From contig NZ_JAFKIP010000006.1 in the NCBI RefSeq assembly GCF_017305435.1, positions 1 through 64,000 of the forward strand: 64,000 bases of DNA, given 5' to 3'. Of the stretch, positions 25,008 to 33,161 are shown piece after piece (positions within the stretch are counted from its first letter, which is position 1; each line of letters opens with the position of its first letter). Both the position numbers and the translations under genes were made by a program. Under the pieces are notes generated by a model, which saw only the letters and a list, made by a program, of their open reading frames with translations, ran no database searches and had not been told where the DNA came from. Origin of the DNA: Microbacterium sp. (GTDB lineage: Bacteria > Actinomycetota > Actinomycetes > Actinomycetales > Microbacteriaceae).

Positions 25008-26261
25008 TCACAAGGTGATGGTTTCCTCTGTACTCGAGGGCAGCGTGACTTCCACCTCAAGTCCACCGGCGGCTTGAGGGTTCACGCTCACCCATCCGCC
25101 GTGCTGCTGAGCAATGGCCCGCACGATAGAGAGCCCGAGGCCTATGCCCGGATCCCCGGCAGCGGCGTCGTTGTGGCGTGTACGGGCTCCTCTGTTGAAC
25201 GGTTCGACGAGTTTCGCCGCGACGGCTGGGGCGATGATCTCGCCACCGCTGCGTACGAGGAGGACAGCAGCTCCCGGCGTGCTGCGCATACCGGAGACAG
25301 ACAGCTCATATTCGGGGTGCGCGTGAACACGCGTTTGGATCACGATCGGTTCGTTGGCGGCGCCGTGAAGAATCGCGTTGCCGACGAGGTTCTGCACCGC
25401 TTGAGTGATCAATACCTCGTCGCCCAGGATCGTTGCCTCCTCGAGGTCGAGTTCGAACGAGTGCCTGATGAGCCGGACGTCTTCGACGGAGGACGGCATC
25501 CTCTCGAACCGGTCTTCTTCGAACAGCCCGACGACGGCTGATACAACCTCTCGAAGATCCACAACCTCTGCATGATCAGAAGCCACTCGTCTCGCGCGCG
25601 CAAGCTGCAAGAGCGCGGTGAGAATGCTCTCGGCTCGGGAACTGGCGACGAGAGCTCGCGACATCGCAGCTCTCGGAGCGTCAGCGATCTCGTCGTGCAA
25701 CAGAGAGGCTTCGAGCGATGCGCGGATGCCTGCCAGGGGAGTGCGTAGCTCGTGGGAGGCGTTCGCGACGAAGCTGTCCTGCTGTTCGAACGCAGCATGA
25801 AGTCTGCTCAACATCTCGTCGATGGTGTCGCCGAGGTCTTTGATCTCGTCTTTCGGGCCGGCGAGATCCAGACGCTGGTCGAGGTTCTGCTCGGTGATCG
25901 CTCGCGTCAATGCGGTGACCCCGGCGATGCGGCCGAGGGACTTGCGCGCGACGAACCATACCGCGATGCCGGCGAGCAGAACCATGACTGCCGCCGTGAC
26001 GATCGAGAGCAGCATCACGGTGTCGGCAAGGTCTTTGGCGACACGGAACACGATGGTCTTGCCGTCGAGGTCTCCGGGGTTCTCGCCCTGCGACGAGCTG
26101 CCGGTGGTGGCCTCGACGCTCACTTCGACTACGTACTGCAGCAGGAAGTACTCCGCGACCAGCAGGATCGCCGCTGCCAGCGCGAAGGCAGCCGTGGACA
26201 GCACCGTGAGTCGAAGCGCGAGGGAACGGCGGCGCGGATGCGCAGTCTCAGGCGACGTCAT
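25008..26261 (-). CDS. Two-component sensor histidine kinase
   Basis: This 417-residue kinase is anchored by two membrane helices (~15-42 and ~80-105) that flank a small extracellular loop of ~38 residues. A HAMP linker follows (~105-158), then the HisKA box N-A-S-H-E-L-R-T-P with phospho-acceptor His170. The ATPase domain has the N-box Q-N-L-V-G-N-A, a divergent G1 region and G-I-G-L-G-L-S-I. The start overlaps the response regulator stop by ATGA. The short sensor loop and the adjacent ABC module suggest a peptide- or envelope-sensing kinase of the type that controls bacteriocin resistance exporters. Confidence 0.9.
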   Translation of the reverse strand: MTSPETAHPRRRSLALRLTVLSTAAFALAAAILLVAEYFLLQYVVEVSVEATTGSSSQGENPGDLDGKTIVFRVAKDLADTVMLLSIVTAAVMVLLAGIAVWFVARKSLGRIAGVTALTRAITEQNLDQRLDLAGPKDEIKDLGDTIDEMLSRLHAAFEQQDSFVANASHELRTPLAGIRASLEASLLHDEIADAPRAAMSRALVASSRAESILTALLQLARARRVASDHAEVVDLREVVSAVVGLFEEDRFERMPSSVEDVRLIRHSFELDLEEATILGDEVLITQAVQNLVGNAILHGAANEPIVIQTRVHAHPEYELSVSGMRSTPGAAVLLVRSGGEIIAPAVAAKLVEPFNRGARTRHNDAAAGDPGIGLGLSIVRAIAQQHGGWVSVNPQAAGGLEVEVTLPSSTEETITL

Positions 26262-26917
26262 GGCTGTCCTATCCGGTAGCCGTGACCCTGCTCGTACTCG
26301 ATCAGATCGCGGCCGAGCTTCTTGCGTAGCGAATGCATCAGGACTCTCACGACGCTGCCGGTCACGGTGTCTGGGGTGTCCCAGGCGATATCTAGCAGTT
26401 GATCCGAACGCAGTGGAGCACCATCGGCACGTAGCAGCGCTTCGAGCACTTCGAACTCCTTCGGCGAGAGCCTCACAGGTTCGTCCTCGAGATACGCGCG
26501 ACGACGAACGGTGTCTGCACGGAGACGCCCCCGTTCGATGATTGGTGCATTGACGACACGGGCGCGGGGTCCGAGAGCGCGGATTCGCGCGACCAATTCG
26601 ACGAACGCGAACGGCTTGGTGAGGTAGTCGTCGGCACCGAGGTCCAGGCCGTCGACACGGTCCATCACCGAAGCGGCCGCGGTGAGCATCAGGATTCGGG
26701 TGTCGTCGTTGTACTCGCGCAGGCTCTTGCAGACGGTGTCTCCGGAGATGCCCGGGAGATCCCGATCGAGCACGAGCACATCGATATCGATCTCGCCCAG
26801 GCGCTCCAATGCCGTGCGTCCCTCGCGGGCCAGATCGACGGTGAAGCCCTCCGCGGCCAGTCCGTCCCGGAGGGTATCGCCGAGCACCGGATCGTCTTCG
26901 ACGACCATCACTCTCAT
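26258..26917 (-). CDS. OmpR-family response regulator
   Basis: The protein has 219 residues. The receiver domain has the acidic pair in V-V-E-D-D, phospho-acceptor Asp51 (V-L-V-L-D) and the conserved Lys101 (L-T-K-P-F). The C-terminal winged helix has L-S-P-K-E-F-E-V-L-E-A-L-L and ends in the G-H-G-Y-R-I strand. ATG 26917 follows GGAGG. It is cotranscribed with the kinase and divergent from the lipoprotein/ABC operon, its likely target. Confidence 0.93.
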   Translation of the reverse strand: MRVMVVEDDPVLGDTLRDGLAAEGFTVDLAREGRTALERLGEIDIDVLVLDRDLPGISGDTVCKSLREYNDDTRILMLTAAASVMDRVDGLDLGADDYLTKPFAFVELVARIRALGPRARVVNAPIIERGRLRADTVRRRAYLEDEPVRLSPKEFEVLEALLRADGAPLRSDQLLDIAWDTPDTVTGSVVRVLMHSLRKKLGRDLIEYEQGHGYRIGQP

Positions 26918-26932
26918 CGCGCCTCCTCGCTC

Positions 26933-27012
26933 CGTTGATGGTTCAACGTTGATACATGTGTCTCCACTCTGTCAGCCGGAGCGTTAGCGCTGCGTGAGGT
27001 TCGCAGTAACGC
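26933..27012. promoter_or_regulatory. Repeats in the divergent regulator/ABC-module promoter region
   Basis: Two direct CGTTGAT repeats start 14 bases apart (26933 and 26947). An inverted pair, GCGTTA (26981-26986) and TAACGC (27007-27012), has further complementary bases inside. OmpR-type regulators often bind direct repeats, so the first pair is the better candidate for the adjacent regulator. The region serves both the response-regulator gene (start 26917) and the lipoprotein gene (start 27077). Confidence 0.4.
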
Positions 27013-27076
27013 GACGCTGATCGCGTCCTCCATAGAACGGATTGCAAGCCAAACAGGACCGACGGATGGAGACACG

Positions 27077-27721
27077 ATGAGCAAGCAGAGAATCGCGATC
27101 GGTATTGCTGCGTTCGCCACGGCGGCGTTGCTGCTGACAGGTTGCACCACGACGACTCAGGGCACCTACGAGGGCTCCAGCAACCAGACGACTGCCAAGT
27201 TGGCGGGGAGCCTCACCGAGTTGTTCCAGCAGGCTCTCGACGGCGAGAAGAACCCCTTCGTCATCGAAGTGCTGAACCGGGCGATCGCGACGGGCAAGAT
27301 CTCCCAGGCCGACTACGACGAGGCTCATCGTCTCTACCGGGTGTGCATGTCGGACGCCGGCTACGAGGAGACCTACACGCAGCTGGCGAACGGCAGCTAC
27401 CAGATCACACCGCCGCGTTTGGATGGTGACTCCGCGGTTGAGAAGTACATGGACGTGGGCACGGAGTGCTCAGCGGAACTGGCGCCTATCGAGGCGCTGT
27501 TCATCACCCAGCAGGGCAACCCCGATCTCATCGTCGATCAGGAACAGCTCGCCGTGCAGTGCCTCAATAAAGCAGGGCTCGTCGACGCGAGCTACACGGC
27601 GAGCAACTTCCGCTCTGATCTGGACAACGCGTTCAAGGACGCAACCTTCGACCCGATGTCATCGGAAGCGCAGACGTGCTTCAGCAACGCCGGCTACACG
27701 ATCACGGTTGGGAAGCAGTGA
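27077..27721 (+). CDS. Lipoprotein of the island ABC module
   Basis: This 214-residue protein starts at ATG 27077 behind GGAG. The signal peptide ends in lipobox L-T-G-C with Cys23. The mature part has no recognised domain. It holds four further cysteines (in R-V-C-M-S-D-A-G-Y, T-E-C-S, V-Q-C-L and Q-T-C-F-S-N-A-G-Y) and two C-x-x-x-(A)-G-Y-like half-repeats, suggesting internal duplication. It is the first gene of an operon with an adaptor, ATPase and permease, and its stop overlaps the next start (GTGA). It may bind the exported peptide or act in immunity. Confidence 0.75.
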   Translation: MSKQRIAIGIAAFATAALLLTGCTTTTQGTYEGSSNQTTAKLAGSLTELFQQALDGEKNPFVIEVLNRAIATGKISQADYDEAHRLYRVCMSDAGYEETYTQLANGSYQITPPRLDGDSAVEKYMDVGTECSAELAPIEALFITQQGNPDLIVDQEQLAVQCLNKAGLVDASYTASNFRSDLDNAFKDATFDPMSSEAQTCFSNAGYTITVGKQ

Positions 27722-28779
27722 CCCGCCGGTCCGTCGCGCTCACGGTGGTGTGTGTCGTGACCTTGGTCGGCGTCGCCCTCCTCACGGGGATCTACCTGAG
27801 ACCAGCCAGTGCGCCCGAAGCCCTCCAGAGCAGTGCGCCGACGCTGTCCGCCCCGGTGACGGCGCGAGAGTTCTCGGACAGCCGGAAGGTGCAGGTCAGG
27901 CTGGTCCCCGGCCCCGATGTCTCGGTGACGGCGAACACGTCGGGAGTGGTCACGGCAACAGCATGCACGATCGGTGGAACCCTGAGTTCAGGCACGGTCG
28001 CGGCGCGTGTCAACGATGCCCCCCTGCTCGCGCTGCATCTGAGCGTGCCGCCCTTCCGAGACTTCGAGTCCTCTACGCGCGGCGCCGACGTTGCAGCCCT
28101 CCAGAGCGAGCTGCAGCGTCTGGGCTATCCCGTAGACGCCGACGGGTACTTCGACTGGGCCACGGCGATGGCTGTCCGTGATCTGCGCGCGGCAGCGGGC
28201 ATGCCCAAGAGCACGACACTCGCCCTGTCGGAGATCGTCTGGATCCCCGAGGAACAGCTAGCCACCAGCACCTGCAACGCGAGCCTCGGCGCTCAGGTCT
28301 CTCCAGGAACGGCGCTTGCTACCAAGTCCGGGTCTCTCCAACAGGTCGTGATGGACAGTGCGCCAACGGATCTCGTCGCCGGCGACCGCACCCTCACCGT
28401 GTTCGGCGTGACGGGAAACCTTCCCGCGGGAGCGACCTCGATCACCGACCACGGAGTTCTCGACGCGGTGGAAGCCACCCAAGATGCTCAGACGGTGCTG
28501 GCCGGAGACCCGTCGACGCAAGTACCCGCCACCCTCGCGCTGACGGCGAGCGTCGACGCGCTCCAAGTGCCAGCCTCAGCCGTGTTCGGAATCGCGAACA
28601 GCGACGCGGACGGAACCCACCGCGGCTGCCTGCAATCGGGGACGGTCTCGTATCCCGTGATCGTGCTCGGGTCCTCGCTCGGGGCGTCGCTGGTCGCGAT
28701 AGAGCCGCACCGCGATATGAACCCTCCGACGGAGGTGAACCTTGGTGCTGCGATCACGGCGACCAGCTGCGAAAACTAA
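27718..28779 (+). CDS. Peptidoglycan-binding, HlyD-like adaptor protein
   Basis: The protein has 353 residues from GTG 27718. One membrane helix (~6-27) is followed by an extracellular region. A lipoyl-like beta segment (~66-100) precedes a peptidoglycan-binding domain at ~120-165 (R-G-A-D-V-A-A-L-Q, L-G-Y-P-V-D-A-D-G-Y-F-D). Beta-rich segments follow, as in MacA-type adaptors where a coiled-coil hairpin would normally sit. Such adaptors link MacB-like ABC exporters to the wall in Gram-positive actinobacteria. It is coupled to both neighbours by overlaps. Confidence 0.75.
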   Translation: MTRRSVALTVVCVVTLVGVALLTGIYLRPASAPEALQSSAPTLSAPVTAREFSDSRKVQVRLVPGPDVSVTANTSGVVTATACTIGGTLSSGTVAARVNDAPLLALHLSVPPFRDFESSTRGADVAALQSELQRLGYPVDADGYFDWATAMAVRDLRAAAGMPKSTTLALSEIVWIPEEQLATSTCNASLGAQVSPGTALATKSGSLQQVVMDSAPTDLVAGDRTLTVFGVTGNLPAGATSITDHGVLDAVEATQDAQTVLAGDPSTQVPATLALTASVDALQVPASAVFGIANSDADGTHRGCLQSGTVSYPVIVLGSSLGASLVAIEPHRDMNPPTEVNLGAAITATSCEN

Positions 28780-29485
28780 GGAACTCCGCGGCCGCGCAGA
28801 TGCAGAGATCCGAGCGGAGGGGCTCGGCCACGCCTTCCGCGGCGGCCCGCTGTTGTTCGAGAACGTGAGCTTCCGGTTCCGCAGAGGCGACGTGGTCGCG
28901 ATCTGCGGCCCCTCCGGCAGCGGGAAGTCCACGCTGCTGTCGATCCTCGCCGGATGGGAAAAACCCGTGGAAGGTCAGATCGACAAGCCTGGTATCCGCA
29001 CCACCGGATGGGTCTTCCAGAATCCTCACGGCGTCGCTCACCGCACGGCGCTGGACCACGTGGCGTTCCCGCTGCTGGCCCAAGGGAGCTCCCGCAGAGA
29101 CGCCAGCGACAGGGCGAGGGATGTGCTCAGCGGATTCGGACTGGAAAACACCGCCGAACGGCCGTTTCACGCGCTCTCCGGGGGCGAAGCCCAACGTCTG
29201 ATGCTGGCCCGAGCCGTGTGCATCGCACCCGATCTGCTCCTCGTCGACGAACCCACCGCGCAGCTGGACCAGACCACCGCCCGCACGGTGAACGCCACCC
29301 TGAGGCACGTCGCAGACGGAGGCTCGATCGTCCTCGTCGCCACCCACGACCAAGGAACGAGAGATGCCTGCACCTACACGGTGGATCTCGCAGCGCACCC
29401 GCTGACGGAGCGCACCTCAGTGGTCTCAAACTTGGAAGGCGGCAAAGATGAGAGCAACAGCGATCCTCTCCGAAGCGGCGCGTAA
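28745..29485 (+). CDS. ABC transporter ATP-binding protein (MacB/LolD type)
   Basis: This 246-residue ATPase has Walker A at ~55-63 (G-P-S-G-S-G-K-S-T), Q-loop V-F-Q-N-P, signature A-L-S-G-G-E-A-Q-R, Walker B L-L-L-V-D-E-P-T and the H-loop T-H-D-Q. It belongs to the exporter-type MacB/FtsE/LolD group. The start is TTG 28742 or GTG 28745, both behind GGAGG; GTG was chosen as the commoner start. Both ends overlap neighbours by about 35 bases, so the operon is tightly coupled. Confidence 0.88.
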   Translation: MLRSRRPAAKTKELRGRADAEIRAEGLGHAFRGGPLLFENVSFRFRRGDVVAICGPSGSGKSTLLSILAGWEKPVEGQIDKPGIRTTGWVFQNPHGVAHRTALDHVAFPLLAQGSSRRDASDRARDVLSGFGLENTAERPFHALSGGEAQRLMLARAVCIAPDLLLVDEPTAQLDQTTARTVNATLRHVADGGSIVLVATHDQGTRDACTYTVDLAAHPLTERTSVVSNLEGGKDESNSDPLRSGA

Positions 29486-30539
29486 CCTGATCTCCGGCAC
29501 GAGCCGAGCTGTGACCTTCTCGCTGCTGCTGAGCGCGATCCTCGCCGGACTCGTGCTCGCAGATGCCCTCGCCATCCACGGCCTCGAAACCCGCGCGGAA
29601 ACGTTCCGAGCATCGGGGGCATCGACTCGCGTTCTGCAGCTGCAAGGCTCGATCTCCGGCGCCGCCTGCGACCACCTCACGGGCTCCGGATCCATCGAGG
29701 CTTCTGGTGCGCTCGTCGCCGACGCAGCCGTGCAGTTCAGCGCGCTGCCGACGACCACCGTGCCCGCCTTCAGCGTCACCCCCGGCCTCATCGCGCTCCT
29801 CGCCGATGCACCCATCCGTCGGGAGGGGGCCTGGGTATCGAAGACTCTCGCCACAACGCTGGCCGTCGCCGCTGGAGACACATTGGCGACGTCGGATGGC
29901 CCCCTCGCGATCGCAGGGACCTATCGCTACCCCGACGACGGCCGCGATAGCCGACTGGCCTATGCCGTGCTCCTTCCGGTACCGACGGGCACTGGCTCAT
30001 TCGACGAGTGCTGGGCTTCGGCGTGGCCGCTGAGCGACGACACGGACGTACTGCTGAGATCCTCTGCATTTGCCACCGGATCCACGGATCCGCTGCAGAT
30101 CGCTCAGTTGAATAGGGCCCAAGGGTCGAGCTTCGACGCACAGCGAGAGTTCGAGAGCCGCATCACCCGCTTCGCGTCTCCGCTTGCCGCAGGAGTCTCG
30201 TTCGGCCTCGGTTGGGTGAGCGTCAGACTTCGGCGTCTGGAACACGCTGCGGCCCTGCACGCCGGCCAGAGCCGCAGTGGGCTCGTGCTCGGCATCACAC
30301 TCGAAACAGCTGCGTGGGCTCTGCTGGGCGCAGTGCTTGCAGGTGCGATCTCGCTGGGAGCTTTCGGCGCCCTCGCTACCGCGTCGTCCGCCAGCGACCT
30401 AAGCCAGCTGAGAACACTAATCCCCATCGTCGCTCCCGCGCTGCCTGCCGCAGGAGGAGCCGCCCTGATCGGTGCCGCTCTGGCCGGCATCGCCACTCGC
30501 GAGAAACACCTCTTCCGGTACTTCAAGGAGCGAACATGA
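29448..30539 (+). CDS. ABC transporter permease, FtsX/MacB-like
   Basis: This 363-residue protein has the MacB-type layout: an N-terminal helix (~20-42), a large extracellular domain (~45-235) with a cysteine pair (in A-A-C-D and D-E-C-W), then three C-terminal helices (~242-258, ~278-305, ~325-350). GGAAGGCGG precedes ATG 29448 inside the ATPase gene. The stop overlaps the ScbA start by ATGA, so the butyrolactone synthase is part of the same transcript. With the adaptor, ATPase and lipoprotein it forms a probable peptide export or immunity pump. Confidence 0.8.
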   Translation: MRATAILSEAARNLISGTSRAVTFSLLLSAILAGLVLADALAIHGLETRAETFRASGASTRVLQLQGSISGAACDHLTGSGSIEASGALVADAAVQFSALPTTTVPAFSVTPGLIALLADAPIRREGAWVSKTLATTLAVAAGDTLATSDGPLAIAGTYRYPDDGRDSRLAYAVLLPVPTGTGSFDECWASAWPLSDDTDVLLRSSAFATGSTDPLQIAQLNRAQGSSFDAQREFESRITRFASPLAAGVSFGLGWVSVRLRRLEHAAALHAGQSRSGLVLGITLETAAWALLGAVLAGAISLGAFGALATASSASDLSQLRTLIPIVAPALPAAGGAALIGAALAGIATREKHLFRYFKERT

Positions 30540-31441
30540 CATCGACCCCGCTGTCCACGAATCGAACGGTCCCCATCACACCCACCCCGATGGCAACCTG
30601 GATCGATGTACCTCAGGCAGCGATACACAAGCGGTCTCTCAGCGAGATCCTGGTGACGAGATTTCGTCGCGAAGAGGATCTCTGTCGCTTCGTTGTCCGT
30701 ATCCTCCGTCGGCACACGATGTGGTCAGCGGAGAGGGACGAATTGCCGCTCATCATCGCAGTGGAAGCTCTCCGCCAGGTAGGACTCGCGCTCGGCCACC
30801 TCGGAGGAAACGTGCCGCTCGAATGGGCTTTCATTCTGAACGAAACGTCGTTTTCGTGGACGACGAGCGCGCCGGTGTGGACAGGCGGTGACGATCTCAC
30901 GCTGGAGGTCTCGTGCAACGTCGAGTCTTCCAGAGAACACCACGGTGTGCTCGTCGAACTGGTCGCGAAGACGGATTTCTGGCTCGGCGACCAACTGATC
31001 GGGACTGGTCACGGCCACATCAACTGTCTGCCTCCCCGCGCATACCGGCTCATTCGACGCGCCGCCGTCGCCACATCGAACGCTGCTATGGCTCCAGGAA
31101 CCGCGCTCTTACACGACAGATCGAACGATGACGTCCAGCTACGAGCGACTCTAGGCTGGGAGTATCCGCATCCGTTCTTCTACGACCACGACGCGGATCA
31201 TGTTCCGGGCATGCTGCTGGCAGAAGCAGCCATCGCAGCTCACATGGCTCTGAACGGTGTCCAGCCCGGATCGATATCCCTGGTCTGTTCGAAGTTCGCC
31301 GAGTTCGGCTCCGATGTGTCACTGCTGACCAACAAAGGGGCACTCACCAGCACGGAGTTCACACAGTCTGGTGCGCCCATCGCACGGGCAAGAACCGGGA
31401 GCCCCATGGGACGGGGCGGCTCCCCCGTCATTGCACGATGA
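30536..31441 (+). CDS. AfsA/ScbA-type gamma-butyrolactone biosynthesis protein
   Basis: AfsA-family enzymes condense a beta-ketoacyl donor with dihydroxyacetone phosphate, the key step to gamma-butyrolactone signals. The 301-residue protein has the two family hot-dog repeats. The first has V-H/I-H-K-R-S-L-S-E-I-L and later E-A-L-R-Q-V-G. The second has F-F-Y-D-H-D-A-D-H-V-P-G-M-L-L-A-E-A, the strongest signature. The start is coupled to the ABC permease by ATGA. An ScbR-like receptor lies at the other end of the island. The C-terminal ~30 residues are Gly/Ala/Arg-rich and may be variable. Confidence 0.85.
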   Translation: MTSTPLSTNRTVPITPTPMATWIDVPQAAIHKRSLSEILVTRFRREEDLCRFVVRILRRHTMWSAERDELPLIIAVEALRQVGLALGHLGGNVPLEWAFILNETSFSWTTSAPVWTGGDDLTLEVSCNVESSREHHGVLVELVAKTDFWLGDQLIGTGHGHINCLPPRAYRLIRRAAVATSNAAMAPGTALLHDRSNDDVQLRATLGWEYPHPFFYDHDADHVPGMLLAEAAIAAHMALNGVQPGSISLVCSKFAEFGSDVSLLTNKGALTSTEFTQSGAPIARARTGSPMGRGGSPVIAR

Positions 31442-31455
31442 CCGCGAGCCTCTGC

Positions 31456-32385
31456 TCACAACTCGATCGATGCGCGGAGAGCCGAGACATACCAGCCGAT
31501 ATCGGACGCAGAGAGTTCTGGAGTCTGCGCGAGCTGCGGGTAACGCGACAGCAGCCTCCGCGCATCGAACCAGTTGTCCTGCGCTACCATCGCTAGCTGC
31601 GACCGAGAGATGCCGTACTGATCGGCAACTCGACGAAGATGATCTCCACTCAGTGTTTGCGTCGGCAGCGCACACCCCGCGCTGCGCAGCACAGGCTCAA
31701 TCAGACCCCGCAGACGCACTGGTTCAGGTCCGCCGCTGTGGAACACCGCGCCGCGTGGACAATCCTCGTCCATGCCCAACAGCGCGAGGGCATCCCCCAC
31801 CTGTGCGGCGTTGGCGACCGAAACGCGGGACTCCCCACCCTCGATCCAAGCGTTGAACCGGACCGTCGCAGCCAGCACCGACAGCAGGAACCATCGATCG
31901 CCGGCGCCGACAACCGCATGAGGACGAACGACGACACCACCCGCACGCAGCACCGCCTGTTCGGCGGCGCGTCTCGACGCACTCAACGAAGAGCCGGGTG
32001 CTACCAGAAGTTCGTCTTCGGTGCCGCCGGCGATGCCGCCGCCATACACCGCAGATGTACTGAGATAGACGATCCTCTCGACACCAGCATGCTCGGCAGC
32101 TTCGACCAGATGGGCTGTACCTGTGATGTTCACACGCTCTTGCAATCGCTCATCGTCGCCGATGTAACTCGCACAATGCACGAGGACGCGAGCACCCTGC
32201 AGAAGCTCCGAAAATCCATCGCCGGTACCAAGATCTCCCTTGATGACGTCTACGGAACTCTCAGTGGATGCCGACCGATGCTGAAGAGCCACGACATCGG
32301 CGTTCTTCGCGAGGAGCGCACGCACAGCTCGGCTACCTATGAAACCGGTCGCGCCAGTCACTGCGACACGGGACCCGGCCGTCAT
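31456..32385 (-). CDS. NAD-dependent epimerase/dehydratase family, butyrolactone-cluster type
   Basis: The protein has 309 residues from ATG 32385; TTG 32400 is an alternative. The Rossmann motif V-T-G-A-T-G-F-I-G is at ~8-16 and L-S-T-S-A-V-Y-G near 113-120. At the usual Y-x-x-x-K position it reads S-L-S-A-S-R-R-A-A-E, so the catalytic Tyr and Lys are absent. Later motifs (G-G-V-V-V-R-P-H, G-A-G-D-R-W-F) match proteins found, as I recall, beside AfsA homologues. It is convergent with the ScbA gene, 14 bases apart. It probably acts in butyrolactone synthesis, perhaps by a different chemistry or as a binding protein. Confidence 0.75.
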   Translation of the reverse strand: MTAGSRVAVTGATGFIGSRAVRALLAKNADVVALQHRSASTESSVDVIKGDLGTGDGFSELLQGARVLVHCASYIGDDERLQERVNITGTAHLVEAAEHAGVERIVYLSTSAVYGGGIAGGTEDELLVAPGSSLSASRRAAEQAVLRAGGVVVRPHAVVGAGDRWFLLSVLAATVRFNAWIEGGESRVSVANAAQVGDALALLGMDEDCPRGAVFHSGGPEPVRLRGLIEPVLRSAGCALPTQTLSGDHLRRVADQYGISRSQLAMVAQDNWFDARRLLSRYPQLAQTPELSASDIGWYVSALRASIEL

Positions 32386-32521
32386 CTGCGAGCCGGGCAA
32401 TCAACGAAGGTCGTCATCGACACAGCCTGGCATCGTTTGTCCCTGGTAAACCGAGCACGGCACAGAAAAGCCTCAAGTTGATCCATCGTCGCTGGAGTAG
32501 ATTGCACTCGCTTGCGTGGAC

Positions 32522-32697
32522 TCACGTCGGGTCGTCGTGAGGTGCGTTGTGCAGGGCTTTGATCTGATACGCCCGGAGGCTGTCCGCGTCGCAGGCGGGA
32601 TCGTTTCGCCAGCGGTAGTAGGGCTGGCGGGCGAGCTTGAGGACCCGGCACGACACCGTCACGGAATCCTCGCTTCGGCGAGCTCACGGTGAACTAG
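32522..32697 (-). pseudogene. IS3-family transposase OrfB remnant
   Basis: The minus strand reads H-R-E-L-A-E-A-R-I-P, then after a one-base deletion at about 32662 T-V-S-C-R-V-L-K-L-A-R-Q-P-Y-Y-R-W and further to H-D-D-P-T before a stop at 32522. This is the start of an IS3-family OrfB, in which functional copies read I-P-V-x-V-x-C-R-V-L. It is both frameshifted and truncated. It marks the right border of the acquired island, next to the tad genes. Confidence 0.7.
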
Positions 32698-32825
32698 GAA
32701 GCGTGTTCTCTCACGGAGATGTCGGCGCACTCAGGGCTGTCGCCGAGTTCGCGGCGCCGTGACGTCCGCCGGCGCCGCCGCTTCGTCCCGCCCCGACGAC
32801 GTGTCCCCTCGCTCCCCCGACTGTC

Positions 32826-33161
32826 TCAAGGCTCCCCGACCGGATGCGGCGGCGGGCCCGCACGCGCACGCCCGCGCGCGGCGAACGGGCCCGCCCCCAC
32901 CTCGACCTGGACGGTCGCGACCAGCCCGTCGAGGTCGCACGAGACGAGTCGTGCCCCTGCCGCCCCTGCGACCTGCGCGGCGGCGTCGCAGGGAATGCCG
33001 TCGAGCGCGCCGCTCGTCGTGTCCGCCGCGGCGAGCGCGGCGGCATCCGCGGCACCTGCAGCGTGCGCCGAACGCACCGCCGCCGCTGACGCGGCGCCGA
33101 TGCCCACCGCGAGGGTCGCCGAGACGGCGAGCACACCGACCGCCGCGGCGACGCCGGCCAT
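32826..33161 (-). CDS. TadE-like secretion-neighbourhood protein
   Basis: This 111-residue protein starts at ATG 33161, overlapping the upstream stop by one base (TGATG). A hydrophobic helix at ~2-30 precedes an alanine-rich, Tad-like segment with A-A-L-A-A-A-D and two cysteines (in I-P-C-D-A and V-S-C-D-L). It matches the small TadE-like protein at the end of the actinobacterial helicase/secretion neighbourhood. The tail is Ala/Arg/Pro-rich. It is the last gene of the tad operon. Confidence 0.75.
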   Translation of the reverse strand: MAGVAAAVGVLAVSATLAVGIGAASAAAVRSAHAAGAADAAALAAADTTSGALDGIPCDAAAQVAGAAGARLVSCDLDGLVATVQVEVGAGPFAARGRARAGPPPHPVGEP

